The position numbers were made by a program, and so were the translations under genes. From positions 1-5,337 of the forward strand of contig JAITHF010000106.1 in NCBI GenBank assembly GCA_031280115.1: DNA of 5,337 nt, in the 5' to 3' direction. The notes under the pieces are model-generated. The model saw only the letters and a list, made by a program, of their open reading frames with translations, did not search any database and was not told the DNA's origin. This document shows, piece after piece, positions 5,327 through 5,337 of this stretch. Source of the stretch: Spirochaetaceae bacterium (GTDB lineage: Bacteria > Spirochaetota > Spirochaetia > Treponematales > Breznakiellaceae). How positions within the stretch are numbered: the first letter of the stretch is position 1; the number at the start of each line of letters is the position of its first letter.

Positions 5327-5337
5327 CCCCCTGCGGG

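Overview
The window is a compact two-component/chemosensory-type operon flanked by two lipoprotein genes. The best guess for the host is a spirochaete of the Treponema lineage, perhaps one of the moderately GC-rich gut treponemes. That rests on the CheX-type phosphatases, on small lipoproteins of the CsgG/FlgO and LpoB families of a kind common in treponemes, and on a low-AT coding style broken by A/T-rich gaps. This is family-level recognition without any database search. I see no mobile element, tRNA, rRNA or CRISPR array.

Layout. (1) Positions 1-586, minus strand: a lipoprotein with a CsgG/FlgO-like domain, cut by the left edge of the window. (2) Positions 587-804: a divergent intergenic region. 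It holds short direct and inverted repeats, a good sigma-70-like promoter (TTGACC, 18 bp, TATACT) and an approximately 84-nt leader with two clear hairpins and a repeated GGGGAAGC. (3) Positions 805-4626, plus strand: an operon encoding a CheY-like receiver, a possible 13-residue minicistron, a CheX-type phosphatase, a 784-residue membrane sensor kinase and a second CheX-type phosphatase. Two junctions are ATGA overlaps. (4) Positions 4627-4669: an A-rich convergent gap that continues an 8-bp tandem repeat begun inside the last gene. (5) Positions 4670-5281, minus strand: an LpoB-like lipoprotein with a likely promoter at the right edge.

How the genes probably work together. The kinase has an N-terminal Cache-like periplasmic domain between two membrane segments. 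A PAS-like segment, an Hpt domain with a candidate phospho-histidine (His517) and a CheA-type ATPase domain follow. It lacks the CheW-binding and dimerisation domains of CheA. I infer that it senses a ligand outside the cytoplasm, phosphorylates its own Hpt histidine and passes the phosphate to the CheY-like protein. Two CheX paralogues, both keeping the ExxN catalytic motif, would then remove it. No chemoreceptor, CheW, CheR or CheB is present. The receiver has no output domain, so it must act by binding a partner such as the flagellar switch. The cassette looks like a chemotaxis module rebuilt around a self-contained membrane kinase.
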